64,000 nucleotides of DNA from Tachypleus tridentatus (lineage: Eukaryota; Arthropoda; Merostomata; Xiphosura; Limulidae). Positions 47,669 through 58,413 of this stretch are shown here, in pieces. Made by a program: the position numbers and the translations under genes. The stretch spans positions 102,471,285-102,535,284 of the forward strand of contig NC_134827.1 of the NCBI RefSeq assembly GCF_004210375.1. Direction: 5' to 3'. Each line of letters begins with the position of its first letter. The first letter of the stretch is position 1. The notes beneath the pieces were generated by a model, which saw nothing but the letters and a program-made list of their open reading frames with translations, did not search any database and was not told where the DNA came from.

Positions 47669-47737
47669 TATATGTTTTTTTTCTGAAGATATTGGAATAC
47701 AAACAGTGGATCCAACAGGAAAAAGACAAGGAGGCAC

Positions 47738-48067
47738 TTATTCCTCTGTATTATCAATTTTGCGTTTCCATAGTTGTAGTTTTGATATCATTTTGTCATC
47801 TGTCCCAGCCCCCCCTCTCTGTAATATACCCTTTGGACACGACGGAACTGTAATTGTTATATTAACACCATGACAGAACGAACCAATATCCGAGACAGTC
47901 AGTTTATAAACTGTTCTTTCTCTAAGAGCTTTTACTCTACCAGAATAATACAGCCCTCGCCCCTCTAAGTTCAAAAAAATTAAATTGTTGTCCATCTTAA
48001 TTTTGTCAGGGTTTTCGGCTCTTCTTTTATCCCCCACCCTTCCTTCCGTAACTGACGTGTTACCCAC
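47738..48067 (-). CDS. Hypothetical open frame, possibly an exon
   Basis: A 109-codon minus-strand frame without an ATG at its left limit. The first in-frame ATG gives a protein starting MDNNLIFLNLEGRGLYYSGR, then VKALRERTVYKLTVSDIGSF. The mix of residues and the YYSGRVKAL stretch look more protein-like than the surrounding shadow frames, but I cannot assign a family. The sequence could belong to a degraded element or be chance. Confidence 0.22.
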   Translation of the reverse strand: MGNTSVTEGRVGDKRRAENPDKIKMDNNLIFLNLEGRGLYYSGRVKALRERTVYKLTVSDIGSFCHGVNITITVPSCPKGILQRGGAGTDDKMISKLQLWKRKIDNTEE

Positions 48068-48111
48068 TGGCTAGTCGTCGCGTATTAAATATCTGTAGTC
48101 ATAATTACAAG

Positions 48112-48175
48112 GTATTCAAAGTCAACGTGTACGGTGAAAACACGGTGTTTAAAAGTAGATGTATCACCATTGAAG
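48112..48175 (+). CDS. Candidate internal exon, product unknown
   Basis: Bounded by an AG acceptor (ATAATTACAAG at 48101-48111) and a strong donor GTAAGT (48176-48181). The 64-bp segment is open in one frame and reads VFKVNVYGENTVFKSRCITI with a trailing Glu. The residue mix is protein-like. No companion exon was identified on the plus strand nearby, so it could be one exon of a gene with very long introns, a pseudo-exon, or chance. Confidence 0.4.
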
Positions 48176-48184
48176 GTAAGTTAT

Positions 48185-48298
48185 ACATATCATAACATTT
48201 CCCACTGAATCAACGTTGTATAAAGGATACATCAGTTTCATTATCATATAATTCTCACTGAATCAAAGTTGTGTAAAGGATACATCAGTTTCATTATC
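48185..48298. repeat. 56-bp direct duplication
   Basis: Two tandem copies contain CACTGAATCAA, TTGTRTAAAGGATACATCAG and TTTCATTATCRTATA. Confidence 0.85.
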
Positions 48299-48302
48299 GT
48301 AT

Positions 48303-48447
48303 ACTTCGATTCCCTCGTCACACCAAACATGCTCGTCCTCTCAGCCGTCGGAGCATTCTAATGTGACGGTCAATCCCACTTTTCGTTGATAAAAGAGTAG
48401 CCCCAGTCTTACATTGCTAAATTGGGGACGGCTAGCGCAGATAGCCC
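48303..48447 (+). repeat. SINE family A copy, head missing and internally deleted
   Basis: Starts CTCGTCACACCAAACATGCT. It loses about 60 bp between AGAGTAGCCC and AGTCTTACATTGC. Confidence 0.85.
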
Positions 48448-48584
48448 ACTATCTTAGATTGTACCCTATAAAGTGTATCTTTCTTAATGGATATCCTCAG
48501 ATAGTACTTCTAATTAATAGTTTAATTATGATTGAGTTATTGTAATTAGCTTGTTTTGAAAATTGTTCTGTATGAAATCTGTGC

Positions 48585-48760
48585 CTAATGGTTAGGCCAC
48601 ACGATTTGCAATCTGCGGGTTTTAATCCAGTCATTGAACACGCTCGCCCTTTTCAGCTGTGGAGACGTTTTAATGTGATAGCCAATCCCACTATTCGTTG
48701 GTAAGGAGTAGCCCAAGAGTTGGCGGTGAGTGACGTTGACTAGTTGCTTTCCCTTTAGTC
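48585..48760 (+). repeat. SINE family A copy, 5' part, interrupted by a hAT element
   Basis: Head GCCTAATGGTTAGGCCACAC through body to TTTCCCTTTAGTC. The SINE resumes after the hAT element at 51349, giving one SINE split by a 2.58-kb insertion. Confidence 0.93.
48753..48760. repeat. Left copy of the hAT 8-bp target duplication
   Basis: CTTTAGTC, identical to 51341-51348. Confidence 0.95.
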
Positions 48761-51340
48761 CAGGGGTCACCAAACTAAGGCCCTCGAGGTTATTTTGTCC
48801 GGCCCGCCAGCAGCTAGCCGCTTGGAAATAAAAAGTGACATTTCAGCAAATGTCCGACTGTCGTAACAAAATAAATCACACCGATGGTCGCTTTAAGCTG
48901 GCAAACACGAGACATTATGATAAAAAGAAACAAAGCTGTCACGCGCATTTTTAACCAATAGGAAAATGCTTCTTTCGTCCTTGCTGCCCGTTTATTCATA
49001 TCGAGGCACGTATCTATGAAAGCATTAGGATTTCGACAACAAGTACAGACTTAACCCTCGTCCTATCGACTCGTCTTATAAATTCAGCGGCCTTGGGATA
49101 CCGCTTCAGCAAGCTCATTTCTCTTAGTAGTCGGGTTATGCGCTTTTCGAAACTCGTTCTTAGGTAAGTGTCGTGGCAAACGTACGTTTCAATATATTTT
49201 GTTTGTGCGTTCTTGGACCAGGACAAAACTTTTCTCACAGCGTTCTATGTTTTTCATTTCCAGATCCTGTTTTTAATCACCCATTGTTATGGCTGGTTTT
49301 AAAAGATGAAAAGTGAACTCTGAGTGTCGTGAAGAATAGGGAGAAAAGCACTTCTTTGTGGAAACAAAAAAACAGAAAGCTACTTGTGTGATATGCACAG
49401 AAAGTGTTGTCGTTTTGAAAGAGTACAATCTTATGAAACAAAACATCTATCAACATATTTGAAATTTTCAGGAAAGTTCCGTTCTGAGAAATTTGAATCC
49501 ATGAAACGTGTTTTTGAATCTCAAAAGAATCTCTTCACGAGAAAGTTTGCTGAAACTGAATCTGTCACTCGTACAAATTACAAAATAGTGCATAGGATGG
49601 CAGAGCGAGGAAAACCTTTTACTGACGGCAACTTCATCAAAGAGTGTATGATGGAAGCAGCAAATGAGCTGTGTACTGAAAAAGACAATTTCTTTGAAAG
49701 TATCAGCTTTGCAGCAACTTCAGTTGTACGGAGAGCAGAAGAACTTGGAGAGAACATCGCATTGCAGATACGCCAAAAAGCTAGAAACTCCCACTGGTAT
49801 TCTTTGGCACTGGATGAGTCTACTGATCTCTCGCGTACGTCACAAATTCTCGTGTTCATTCGTGGAGTTAATTTGGACTTTCAGATCACGGAAGAGTTGG
49901 CATCAGTTTGCAGCATGCACGGAAGAACAACTGGAGAAGACATTTTCATGGAAGTGCATAAAACTTTGCAAGACTATAACCTTCAGTGGAATCAGCTTAG
50001 AGGTGTAACAGTTGATGGAGTAAAGAAGGGTCTGGTGGGGCTGATCAGGAAACAGTTGGAAGATCTTCAACTCCCAAGCGCTCTGTTCATAAACTGCATC
50101 ATACATCAGCAAGTACTCTGTGGAAAAGACTTAGATGTTTCTTGCGTACTGAAACCAGTCATTTCTGCAGTGAACTTCATTCGGGGTCATGCACTTAATC
50201 TTCGCCAGTTCAAGGCGTTTCTTGAAGAAATTGATTCGGATTTCTGTGACTTGTCTTATCACACGGTGGTGAGGTGGCTCATCTGGGGTAATCTTGTCTC
50301 GTTTTTGTAAGCTGAGAAGAGAAATAGATATACTTCTTATCGAGAAATATAGAGCCGATCCACTTCTGTCAGATTCAACATGGTTGTCAAAGTTGTCATT
50401 TTTGGTTGACATCACATCCCACATGAATGAATTGAACTTGAAATCTCTATAGAATCATTAAAGGATTTCGGAGAAAGCTGTCATTGTTTGAAGCACATTT
50501 GGAAGGAGGAAACCTCTCTCATTTTATTGTTTCAATGAGTTTCATGCTAGAATCACAGAAGATGTCAACCTGGAGTTTCAAAAAAAAGATTATTGGTGAT
50601 TTAAATAAGCATTTTAGAGAGATTTTCGGATCTCGACAGAATCGAAAGTGACATTCTCCTTTTCAGGATCTTTTGGTTGTGTCATTGATGACGTGCCAGT
50701 GGAACTTCAGCTGGAGGTCATCGATTTGCAAGGAAATGACTTGTTGAAAGCAAAACGCAGAGAGGGACAACTTACTGAATTTTACAGCTGCATACCTGAA
50801 GATGATTTTCCAAAGCTGAAGCAGTTCGCATCTGGTATGGCATCAGTGTTCGGAACAACTTATGTCTGTGAACAAGCATTTTCAAAAATGAAGTATGTGA
50901 AGTCGGTACATTGATCAAGGTTGACTGATGAACATTTGAAAGCAATTCTAATGATTGGATGCAGCAATTCAAACCGAACATTGAAGATATTTTGAAAGCC
51001 AAACGCCAATTTCATAAATCTCACTACCTTTTTTGCGGCTTAGTGAAATTCAGATATGTACCCACTATGTGCGATGTGACAATTGTTTTTGCTAATGTCA
51101 CCTTCTTTGATAACCTTTTGTTAAATATAAATGTTGGTTGAATTTCTGTTTGTTTTTTATTATATGTGTGTATTGCATGCTACTCCCACATGGCTAATGT
51201 GGCATCCTAAACTTAGTGTTAAGTCTTTTACAGAGAGCTGTCGTTCTAGCTTATGAGTATTGAACATAATGATCATGTGGCCCACGCTTCTCATTCCCCA
51301 AGTAATCTGGTCCCCTGTGAAAAATGTTTGGTAACCCCTG
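48761..51340 (+). mobile_element. hAT-superfamily DNA transposon (2580 bp), dead
   Basis: Terminal inverted repeats CAGGGGTCACCAAAC (left) and CAGGGGTTACCAAAC (right, reverse strand) differ at one of 15 positions and are flanked by perfect 8-bp duplications. Sub-terminal TTTTGTCCGGCCCGCC resembles ends of Charlie/Tip100-type hAT elements. The coding strand is plus. Confidence 0.96.
49290..50990 (+). pseudogene. hAT transposase relic, GTF2IRD2/ZBED-type
   Basis: From about 49290 the plus strand gives an N-terminus with a BED-finger-like CVICTESVVVLKEYN (broken by stops and a frameshift near 49430). It is followed by the 308-codon open frame 49384-50310, which carries the RNase H-like catalytic core: LALDESTDLSRTSQILVFIR (first Asp, near 49815), VTVDG (second Asp, near 50010) and FINCIIHQQVLCGK (near 50090). 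After further stops, the frame 50648-50914 carries the C-terminal hAT dimerisation region (LTEFYSCIPEDDFPKLKQFA, YVCEQAFSKMKYVKS), then SRLTDEHLKAIL beyond a stop. This order matches the hAT protein family that also gave rise to the vertebrate GTF2IRD2 transposase domain. It is multiply broken and not a domesticated gene. Confidence 0.92.
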
Positions 51341-51348
51341 CTTTAGTC
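51341..51348. repeat. Right copy of the hAT 8-bp target duplication
   Basis: CTTTAGTC, identical to 48753-48760. The uninterrupted family A consensus has CTCTAGTC here. Confidence 0.95.
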
Positions 51349-51425
51349 TATCACTTCAAAATTACGTACGGCTCGCGCAAGTAGCCCTCGAATAGCCCTA
51401 CGCGAAATTCAAAACGAACAAAATG
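51349..51425 (+). repeat. SINE family A copy, 3' part after the hAT insertion
   Basis: TATCACTTCAAAATTACGTA, GGCTCGCGCAAGTAGCCCTC, CTACGCGAAATTCAAAACGA: the expected continuation of 48585-48760. Confidence 0.92.
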
Positions 51426-51603
51426 GAATCTGTTTTTCTTCCACATGAAATGTGGTTAGCTTACAAGTTGTCACGACAAATATATTCGTCTGTTTCAAGA
51501 CTTTCTGTAAAATCTAAAAGCTAGATATCTTTGGTAACTTACTTCTTTGTATCAAATATCAGGCTAGGTTAAATTTCTGTATTAAACTTCAGACTAAGTT
51601 AAA
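51426..51603. other. Unannotated stretch
   Basis: A short internal repeat (TATCAGGCTAGGTTAAATTT and TTCAGACTAAGTTAAATCC) and nothing else recognised. Confidence 0.5.
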
Positions 51604-51885
51604 TCCACGAGTTCAAGGGTGAGAAAGATATTGATCATTTAAGGCCTTATAGACATGTTTTCAAATAATCTCTTATAGGCTTAGCTAAAGGTGTAAAAAG
51701 TACTGTTTCTTTAAGGCCATATGGAAAATGTTTTTAAATGATTCCTTATAGGCTTAGCTACAGGCTCAATGGTGAGGAAGGTACTGTTTATTGAAGGCCT
51801 CATGGGACATGCTTTCTAACAATCCCTTATAAACTTGGCTACAAGGTGTGATAGGTACCGTTAATTTAAAGCTTTCAGTTTATTT
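51604..51885. repeat. Degenerate minisatellite of about 85-95 bp, 3-4 copies
   Basis: Repeated blocks TTTAAGGCC, ATAGACATG/ATGGGACATG, and CTTATAGGCTTAGCTACAGG recur at roughly 52-95 bp spacing with many substitutions. Confidence 0.75.
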
Positions 51886-51957
51886 AAATACAACAGTATC
51901 GTTACTAAGACAAGTTGTAAATACAGTTGAGAATTATAATAATTTATAATAGTACTG

Positions 51958-52040
51958 GTTTGTTGTGAAGCGTAAAGCTGTGTGATGGGTACTCTGTGCT
52001 GAGCTCACCGCAGAGTTTGTACTCGGGTAAGAGATATTTA
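51958..52040 (-). repeat. SINE family B fragment (degenerate)
   Basis: TTGTTGTGAAGCGTAAAGCT, CTCTGTGCTGAGCTCACCGC. Head missing. Confidence 0.5.
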
Positions 52041-52860
52041 GTAATTTACAAATTAATGAAGATAATTATATTTCAAAAAACCTAAAGTGAAATAGTAGTT
52101 ACTGTGAATCAATAGACTAGAGAACTAAAACCTGTTATCGTAAATTGCACTTAGTTATTGATTGGCTACCTTCTGTCAGCAGTATTTATAATCACAATTC
52201 TAGTAATACCTCACAATGTTCGGCCATATTTAAGTTAGTCCTAAGGTTATACACAAAGTTAACAATGTAAAGTAATATTCAACAGCTTAAAGTTAATTAA
52301 AATAACCAAATTATTCTGAACATTATAACCAATAAAATTTAGTTCAAATAACTATAAAGAAAAATAAAAAACATCATTTATATACAAAACACGAAACGAT
52401 TCCAGTCGTTAGAAAACACGCACAATATAAAATTTATAAAGTACTTTCTGTATTAGGCCTAGTGTCTAGCGTAATTTCCTCAACTCGTATTTTCCAGCAA
52501 CACTTTAAAGCGCCGCAATGAAAAGAAACGTCACCCATGGAAAATTGGAACAGCGTTTCTGTTCAAAGAATCTTGTGTGAAATCTTTTGAATCATATGAA
52601 ACTATTAGAAAATATATTCATATCGCAACAAAAATAACTGGATAATGGTTGTGAGACTCTAAAATCGCTTATACCAATTTTAGACTTCAATAAAATATTT
52701 ATACATGTCCCTCTAATTTGTTTGTCAAACCACCTAACATACTGTACACAAACTTCCCTTATGCACCTGCTTACCATATCTTGGGAGAACAGAGATCCAT
52801 TATATCGAAACAGTTAAAAATTTACGTAACATTTCCTATTCCTAAACTGACCTGAAAGTT
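52041..52860. other. Unannotated AT-rich stretch
   Basis: No gene recognised. It may include unrecognised upstream parts of the PLE relic that follows. Confidence 0.4.
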
Positions 52861-53424
52861 ATTATGAAACCGAATTTCAGACTCAAAAATTTTGTCCGCT
52901 ACAGAGGTCGTTTGGCGACCGTCCAGTGTTCACATCTCGTTTTTTATACACAGGCAGAGACTGTAAGGTCTCCTATACTGGTGAAACCAAACGACTTATT
53001 AAAGTACGAGCGTGTAAACACATGGGCATATCAACAAAAATTGGAAGGAAAGTTACAAACCCTCCCAACTTCACTATCTGTCAACACGATAAGAAACAGG
53101 ACTTCTGATTTCTCTCTCTAACTTTAAAACTTTCTCAACAGCCAAACATAATACTGAGCTTATTATAAAAGAAACATTAAACGTAAATACTCTTCTTCCG
53201 TCCCTAAGTAACATAGTCTTCACTAGATTTAAATTTATTTAAATTTAACTGTTTCAATTGTGTCACGTTCTCGTTTTCTCGACTTGTTTATTCAAATCAT
53301 TCACTCTTGTATATAACTCTGTTGTAATTACAAATATTTTTTGTTTTGTTTTGTTTACTAGTGATAGAACTGTGACGATTTCGAAACGTTTAATAAATGT
53401 TTCCTATTATCACGTTCGTCTTTT
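52861..53424 (+). pseudogene. Second Penelope-like element relic (GIY-YIG region)
   Basis: In shifting plus-strand frames: FVRYRGRLATVQCSH then FLYTGRDCKVSYTGETKRLI and KVRACKHMGISTKIGRKVTN, which corresponds to the YIGET and EHxGIS stretches of PLE endonucleases, here with YTGET in place of YIGET. The later part includes KHNTELIIKETLNVNTLLPS. At about 53369-53395 a CTGTGACGATTTCGAAACGT block resembles a reduced hammerhead-like terminus. It belongs to a different subfamily from the relic at 37641-38480 and is frameshifted. Confidence 0.7.
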
Positions 53425-53989
53425 GGTTTATCATTAGATATATATGGTAACCTACTCTAAGCTACTATTTATTTACTGATCGAGTTTTTAGGGCTCGTTA
53501 ACGAGCTTTATCTGTTTTAGAGTTTTCTGTTATGAATAAATTACAAAACGTGGAAACAGTTTCTCTGGATGACTGACGTATTTAAGCACGGTATATCACG
53601 CTGATAGCTAAGTTGAAACAAATGTTTTCTTAGGATTAAAAAACACAAAAAATTGCACACGTTAAGTGCGTAAGATTCACAAAGCTGTACCAACAGATCT
53701 CGCAGCTAAACAAACGTTAGCTTATTACCACTCTTAGAAGTAGGAATGTGTACTTTGTTCTCTTGTTATCAATAAGCGGTTTCCTAGAAACTTCTTGAAA
53801 ATATTCTGAAGTAAAGAAGTAGGAAAGGTTTTTAATATAATGAAACTTAATTCATGGAAGCCATACCTTTAACTTATTTTAGATTTTAAGAACCTAAACA
53901 TGTTGTTTCAAGCTGAAACACGTCTGTCTAGCTTCATATTATTTGATATTATTTCCTCAAATCAAAAAGTGTTTGTTTGGTTCAGAACA
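53425..53989. other. Unannotated AT-rich stretch
   Basis: No gene or recognised repeat. Confidence 0.5.
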
Positions 53990-54080
53990 TCCATTTAAAG
54001 GTTCACAGCAGGCTATTTGCGCTGGTCTTCCTTGATTTATATATGATATAATAGCACCCACCACCAACTCTTGGGTTACT
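53990..54080 (-). repeat. SINE family A fragment
   Basis: Inverted: ACAGCAGGCTATTTGCGCTG ... CACCCACCACCAACTCTTGG. It is truncated in mid-body. Confidence 0.7.
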
Positions 54081-54091
54081 TTAATCGAAAA

Positions 54092-54247
54092 GGGCCTGGC
54101 GTCACTACGTGGTTAGGGCGTTCGACTCTTAATCTGAGAGTCGTGAGTTCCCCGTCACAAATCAAACATGCTCCTTTCGACTCTGGAGGCGTTATATGTG
54201 ACGTCAATTCCACTCTTTGTTGGTAAAAGAGTAGCTCAAGATTTGTC
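54092..54247 (+). repeat. SINE family A copy, 3' truncated
   Basis: Sense copy with head GGGCCTGGCGTCACTACGTG and B-box region GAGTTCCCCGTCACAAATCA, ending at GTCAAGCTGCTTTCC. Confidence 0.85.
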
Positions 54248-54252
54248 AAGCT

Positions 54253-54432
54253 GCTTTCCCACTCACCGCTAACTCTGGTGCTACTCTTTTATCAACGAAT
54301 AGTGGGATTGACCGTCACATTATAACGCATATACGTCTGAAAGGGCGAAGAACATTGGTGCACGACGGGAATTGAACCCGACCTTCACATTACGAGTCGA
54401 GTGCTTCAACCACCCTGGCCATGCCGGACGTC
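54253..54432 (-). repeat. SINE family A copy, 3' truncated
   Basis: Inverted copy starting in mid-body (CACTCACCGCTAACTCTGGT) and ending with the head CACCCTGGCCATGCCGG. With 54092-54247 it forms a tail-to-tail inverted pair that lacks both tails. Confidence 0.88.
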
Positions 54433-54654
54433 CCATATAACAGCAATAGTAGTGTAAACGTTTTCTAAATACATGTAAAATATAAATTGCCCTCTACTCG
54501 TACAACTCGTCGTGTACCATGAAATGTTATCAGGTCATAATAGTCAAATACAGACGTTTCTTCGTGAGAACATTATCGGCCGGACAACTTATTTCACGTT
54601 GAATAACCAGAGAGTTGAATAATTTAGTCGCAAATCTAGATTAATGGTTTAATT

Positions 54655-54885
54655 GAAGTCAGGCATAACGTGGTAGCTCGGGCACTCAGCTCACGAGCTA
54701 CTTGCCACGGATTTTGGAATCCCGTCACCGAACATGCTCGCACTCTCAGCCGCGGAGGCGTCATAATATCACGATGAATCCCACCATTTGTTGGTAAAGC
54801 TATCCGATTTTCCCGCTAGTCTATAACTTCTAAATTACGGAAAGCTAGCACAAGTGGCTCTGGAGTAACTTTGTCTAAATACCCC
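54655..54885 (+). repeat. SINE family A copy (degenerate)
   Basis: GGCATAACGTGGTAGCTCGG ... GAACATGCTCGCACTCTCAG ... AAAGCTAGCACAAGTGGCTC. About 30 bp of mid-body is lost. Confidence 0.85.
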
Positions 54886-55024
54886 GAAGAAAGAAACTGA
54901 TTATTAAACATAGGATTTAAGACAGTTGTAGAGTTGGATGTCTTTGTACAATGTAATTACCACGCAAGCTATAACCACGAAATATTACATTTATTGAGGC
55001 ATGCCAAAAAAATCTCACACTCAC

Positions 55025-55193
55025 CAATTTCAAGCTGTAGTGTCTGCTGACCTTTGCGACGAATATTATTAGTTCCTATACGTATCCGGGCACGTATGGA
55101 ATGAAGTGGGTGGATATACGGCAGCGGCGAACACGCACGTCTCTCTCTTGCGCTACGAATATTGTATTGTGTGAATATTCCGAAAGCCATCAT
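55025..55193 (-). CDS. Candidate exon, product unknown
   Basis: Minus-strand open segment from tandem ATGs (55193, 55190) to a strong donor GTGAGT (55024-55019). It reads MMAFGIFTQYNIRSARERRA then CSPLPYIHPLHSIRARIRIG and ends QQTLQLEI. A possible AG acceptor lies just upstream. The basic, structured-looking sequence and the donor support an exon. No family was recognised and no companion exon was seen. Confidence 0.3.
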
Positions 55194-55199
55194 TCCTGC

Positions 55200-56194
55200 A
55201 TGATGGTGAGTGAATCAGTATCGACCGACGCATTGCTTAACATAATCATTAAGGGTTTACAACATGAATTAAAACAAAATCGTTAAGACAAGCGCTTCTT
55301 AACATCCCACGCTTTGTAATAAAAATCTTTCGATCAGACAAACTTTCTTGGTAGCTGAAGGAAAAAATGTAATACGGTCATGTGCAAACGTGTCAGACTT
55401 ACAACAGTTCGCGGCAGAGTTGACGTCGGGTTTATTCTTTGTCCCTAAGGTAGAGAAGAAAATCTTCACTGTTGGAGGTAAATTCTTCTGAGACTTTACG
55501 AATCACCAGAGGGTTTATACTTAATATGGGAGAAATTACTGTCTTTACTGCGCAACATGTATAGAAAGTTTTCAAACAGATCACTAATCACAAGTCACAG
55601 ATTTTCGGGATACTTGAAAGAGGATTAGCAGATAATTAAATCAATAGTATCTTCAGATGTATATTTGATTTAATACAGATGTATAATACCTCGATATTCC
55701 AAACAAACATAGATAAATCTCTCTGCATATGTAAATAAATACATTTATATCTTACTGAACCATTAGTCGAGAGACTACTACTGTTCTTGTAATTCATCTA
55801 ACCCTAGCATTACCGCTTCGATTCCTCCTCACCTTTCCCAGTCGGCTTTTGGACACATTTTAAAACTCTTTACGCACTTGATTGCTTGTGGGTCAATTGG
55901 TTTTCAGGTTACAAGACCCTGACAGCACGTTAGTGGTACAGAAAAGACGAAGTTAAAAGTACCAACGATACAACATGATTTCTATTTGGAAAACGAATGA
56001 CTTCACCCTCAGATCTTGAAGCAATCATTATGCAGTGTGTAGGCCCACTTGTAGTGAACGGTGTAAAGGCAAGTCGGTAATTTAAGGGTTAAAGAGAAAG
56101 TCCATTATTATAATTATTAGTTAAAGGAGTGTCACAGCAAGAAAGAGCTAAACAAAGAAGATACAGTATTAAAAACAAACTGTTTCACCATAAA
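55200..56194. other. Unannotated stretch
   Basis: No gene or repeat recognised. Confidence 0.45.
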
Positions 56195-56292
56195 ATTAAA
56201 CACTTGGTTATATGCGCTCTGTCCACCTCGGCTCTAGAATCTTACATTTTGACGTTGTAAGTCCGTAACCTTACCGTTGACCCATTGCTAAA
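56195..56292 (-). repeat. SINE family B fragment (degenerate)
   Basis: Inverted: CTTGGTTATATGCGCTCTGT, CATTTTGACGTTGTAAGTCC, GTAACCTTACCGTTGACCCA. Confidence 0.6.
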
Positions 56293-56387
56293 CATTAAAA
56301 GAATTGATAGTAGATAGGGACATTAGGAATTTCGTAAATACATTCATGCGCGTCACTAATTATATGACGAGGCATTTGGCTACCTCA

Positions 56388-56572
56388 AGAGAGTCGTCAC
56401 CACCCACCGCCAACTCTTGGGCTACTTATTTGTCAACGAATAGTGGGATCTACCGTTACATTATAACGCCCTCACGACTGAAAGGGCGAGCATGTTTGGT
56501 GTGACGGGGATCGAACCCGCGACCATCAGATTACGAGTCGAGTGCTTTAATCACCTGGCCATGCCGGGCCTC
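56388..56572 (-). repeat. SINE family A copy, 3' truncated
   Basis: Inverted copy starting in mid-body (GTCGTCACCACCCACCGCCA) and ending CACCTGGCCATGCCGGGCC. Confidence 0.93.
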
Positions 56573-57487
56573 CACCCTTTGCTCTCTCCCTGCGGACGCT
56601 CACACTCGAGAGGTTAGCAGGTCATACTACAGGTACGCAACAGGACACGAAGCGTGTACCTTCGCATTCAGAATTCAGTTTACAGGTTACTAAGCCACGC
56701 CCAGTCCATTTTTTTTAATATTAAAGAGAAGAATTCGCAACGTAATATGACAAAAAACAACATAGTTTAGAGTTAAAAATATATTTTTTTAAAGATGATA
56801 AAAATGAAAGCAAATTTTGGAAAACAAAATAAACAAAGTGTAGTAATCTGTCATATTCAGGTTTTTCAGAGAAAAAAAGATTTGGTTGGTGTTGTGACGG
56901 ATTTACTGCTATACAATTATTTTAGTACCTATACTTATTTCAATATATAGTTTTCTTTTTTTATGCGACGTCTATTATTTATTGTGTATTATTCCAGTCC
57001 CGCCTGTTCTCGAAATTTATAAAAGATTCTTGAAAGCAAGAATCAACAGATTCGTTTCACGAAAAGTGCTAGAACATTGTTGAGACTCGAGAGAAAACGC
57101 GTGATTGCTATATAAAACCAACACGCCTGAAGAAGATTATTATTAGTCAGCTACAGTCACTGTGCTATAGGCCTAGGAAGGTATAATTGTGATTAACGCC
57201 TATTACTCGGAAAAGCACAGAATTTGACCAGGAACGCTTATAGATTTCAAACATTACAAATTATTTAACTTCAGTGAACAACTTCGAACATTAGTATTTC
57301 TCCAAGGACATTAAATATCTCCCTCGTCGGAAGAAATGAACTTGCAAGGGTGTGAGGGTAGCCAAGAAAAACTTCGTTAGGGAGGCCAACCGAGCTAGAT
57401 AACTTAAGCAATGTTTGTGACAATATAACTCAAAATGAATTGCTCGTTGTGGACTTGGAAAGTCGATAAAATATTTAGTTCTTGTTT
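56573..57487. other. Unannotated stretch
   Basis: No gene recognised. The minus-strand open frame at 57291-57515 has no recognisable family. Confidence 0.45.
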
Positions 57488-57763
57488 TGTTTGTTTGTTT
57501 TTGGACATTTCGCACAAAGCTACTCGGGGCTATCTGTGCTAGCCGTCCCTAATTTAGCAGTGTAAGACTAGAGGGAAGGCGGGTAGTCATCACCACCCAC
57601 CGCCAACTCTTGGGCTACTTTTTTACCAACGAATAGTGGGATTGATCGTCACATTATACGCCCCCACGGCTGGGAGGGGCGAGCATGTTTAGCGCGACGC
57701 GGGCTCGAACCCGCGACCCTCGGATTACAGTCGCACGCCTCGCGCTAGGCCATGCCGGGCCAG
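57488..57763 (-). repeat. SINE family A copy, full length
   Basis: Inverted copy from GTTTGTTTGTTTTTGGACAT to CTAGGCCATGCCGGGCC. The body has GGCTGGGAGGGGCGAGCATG. Confidence 0.95.
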
Positions 57764-58279
57764 GGTCCCCAAAATATGTTAATCATAAACATTTGTGGCA
57801 TTGGTTTGTATAGTGCTTAAACAAATGCTAATATTATTTCTAGTATTAATGTGTCTTTCATATCTAATAAGTACTACAGAAATTAAATGTTGCGAGTTAC
57901 TTATGAGCAAAAAACTTTAGCAAAGTTTTAAAATTACAACCGTTTGTAATGATATAAAGGTTTAGTTGCAAACTGTGATGCATTTCTTTACATAAAAAAA
58001 TTTTCATTTACGAACACTTCTGTGACGTTTGTAACACACCTACTTAATGATTTATCACGTAGGGGTTTACTTTAAAATTTTAACAAACTTCAGACCAATG
58101 TACGAAGAGCAAATAATAGACTGAACGCCTTTTACTAGATTGCGGAGCTGATTGTAGTTAATTATACTCGTTCTGAGACATGTTAGGCCTATTATATTTT
58201 TTAACACTATAATCTCGATATTGACCCTTAGGAATTTTCAAGAGTCAGAAGAATACATATCCAAGTTTAAATAAGAATT
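57764..58279. other. Unannotated AT-rich stretch
   Basis: No gene or repeat recognised. Confidence 0.5.
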
Positions 58280-58413
58280 CGTTTGTGGAATTTCGCACAA
58301 AAGCTACTCGAGGGCTATCTGTGCTAGCCGTCCCTAATTTAGCAGTGTAAGACTAGAGGCAGCTAGTCATCACCACCCACCGCCTCTTGGGCTACTCTTT
58401 TACCAACGAATAG
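58280..58413 (-). repeat. SINE family A copy, 5' truncated
   Basis: Inverted tail and half body: GTGGAATTTCGCACAAAAGC ... CTTTTACCAACGAATAGTG, then a sharp break. Confidence 0.92.

Noticed and set aside
49384-50310. hAT transposase as a domesticated host gene
   Set aside because: The frame is broken at both ends, terminal repeats and target duplication are intact, and the C-terminal part lies in other frames after several stops. It is a dead transposon.
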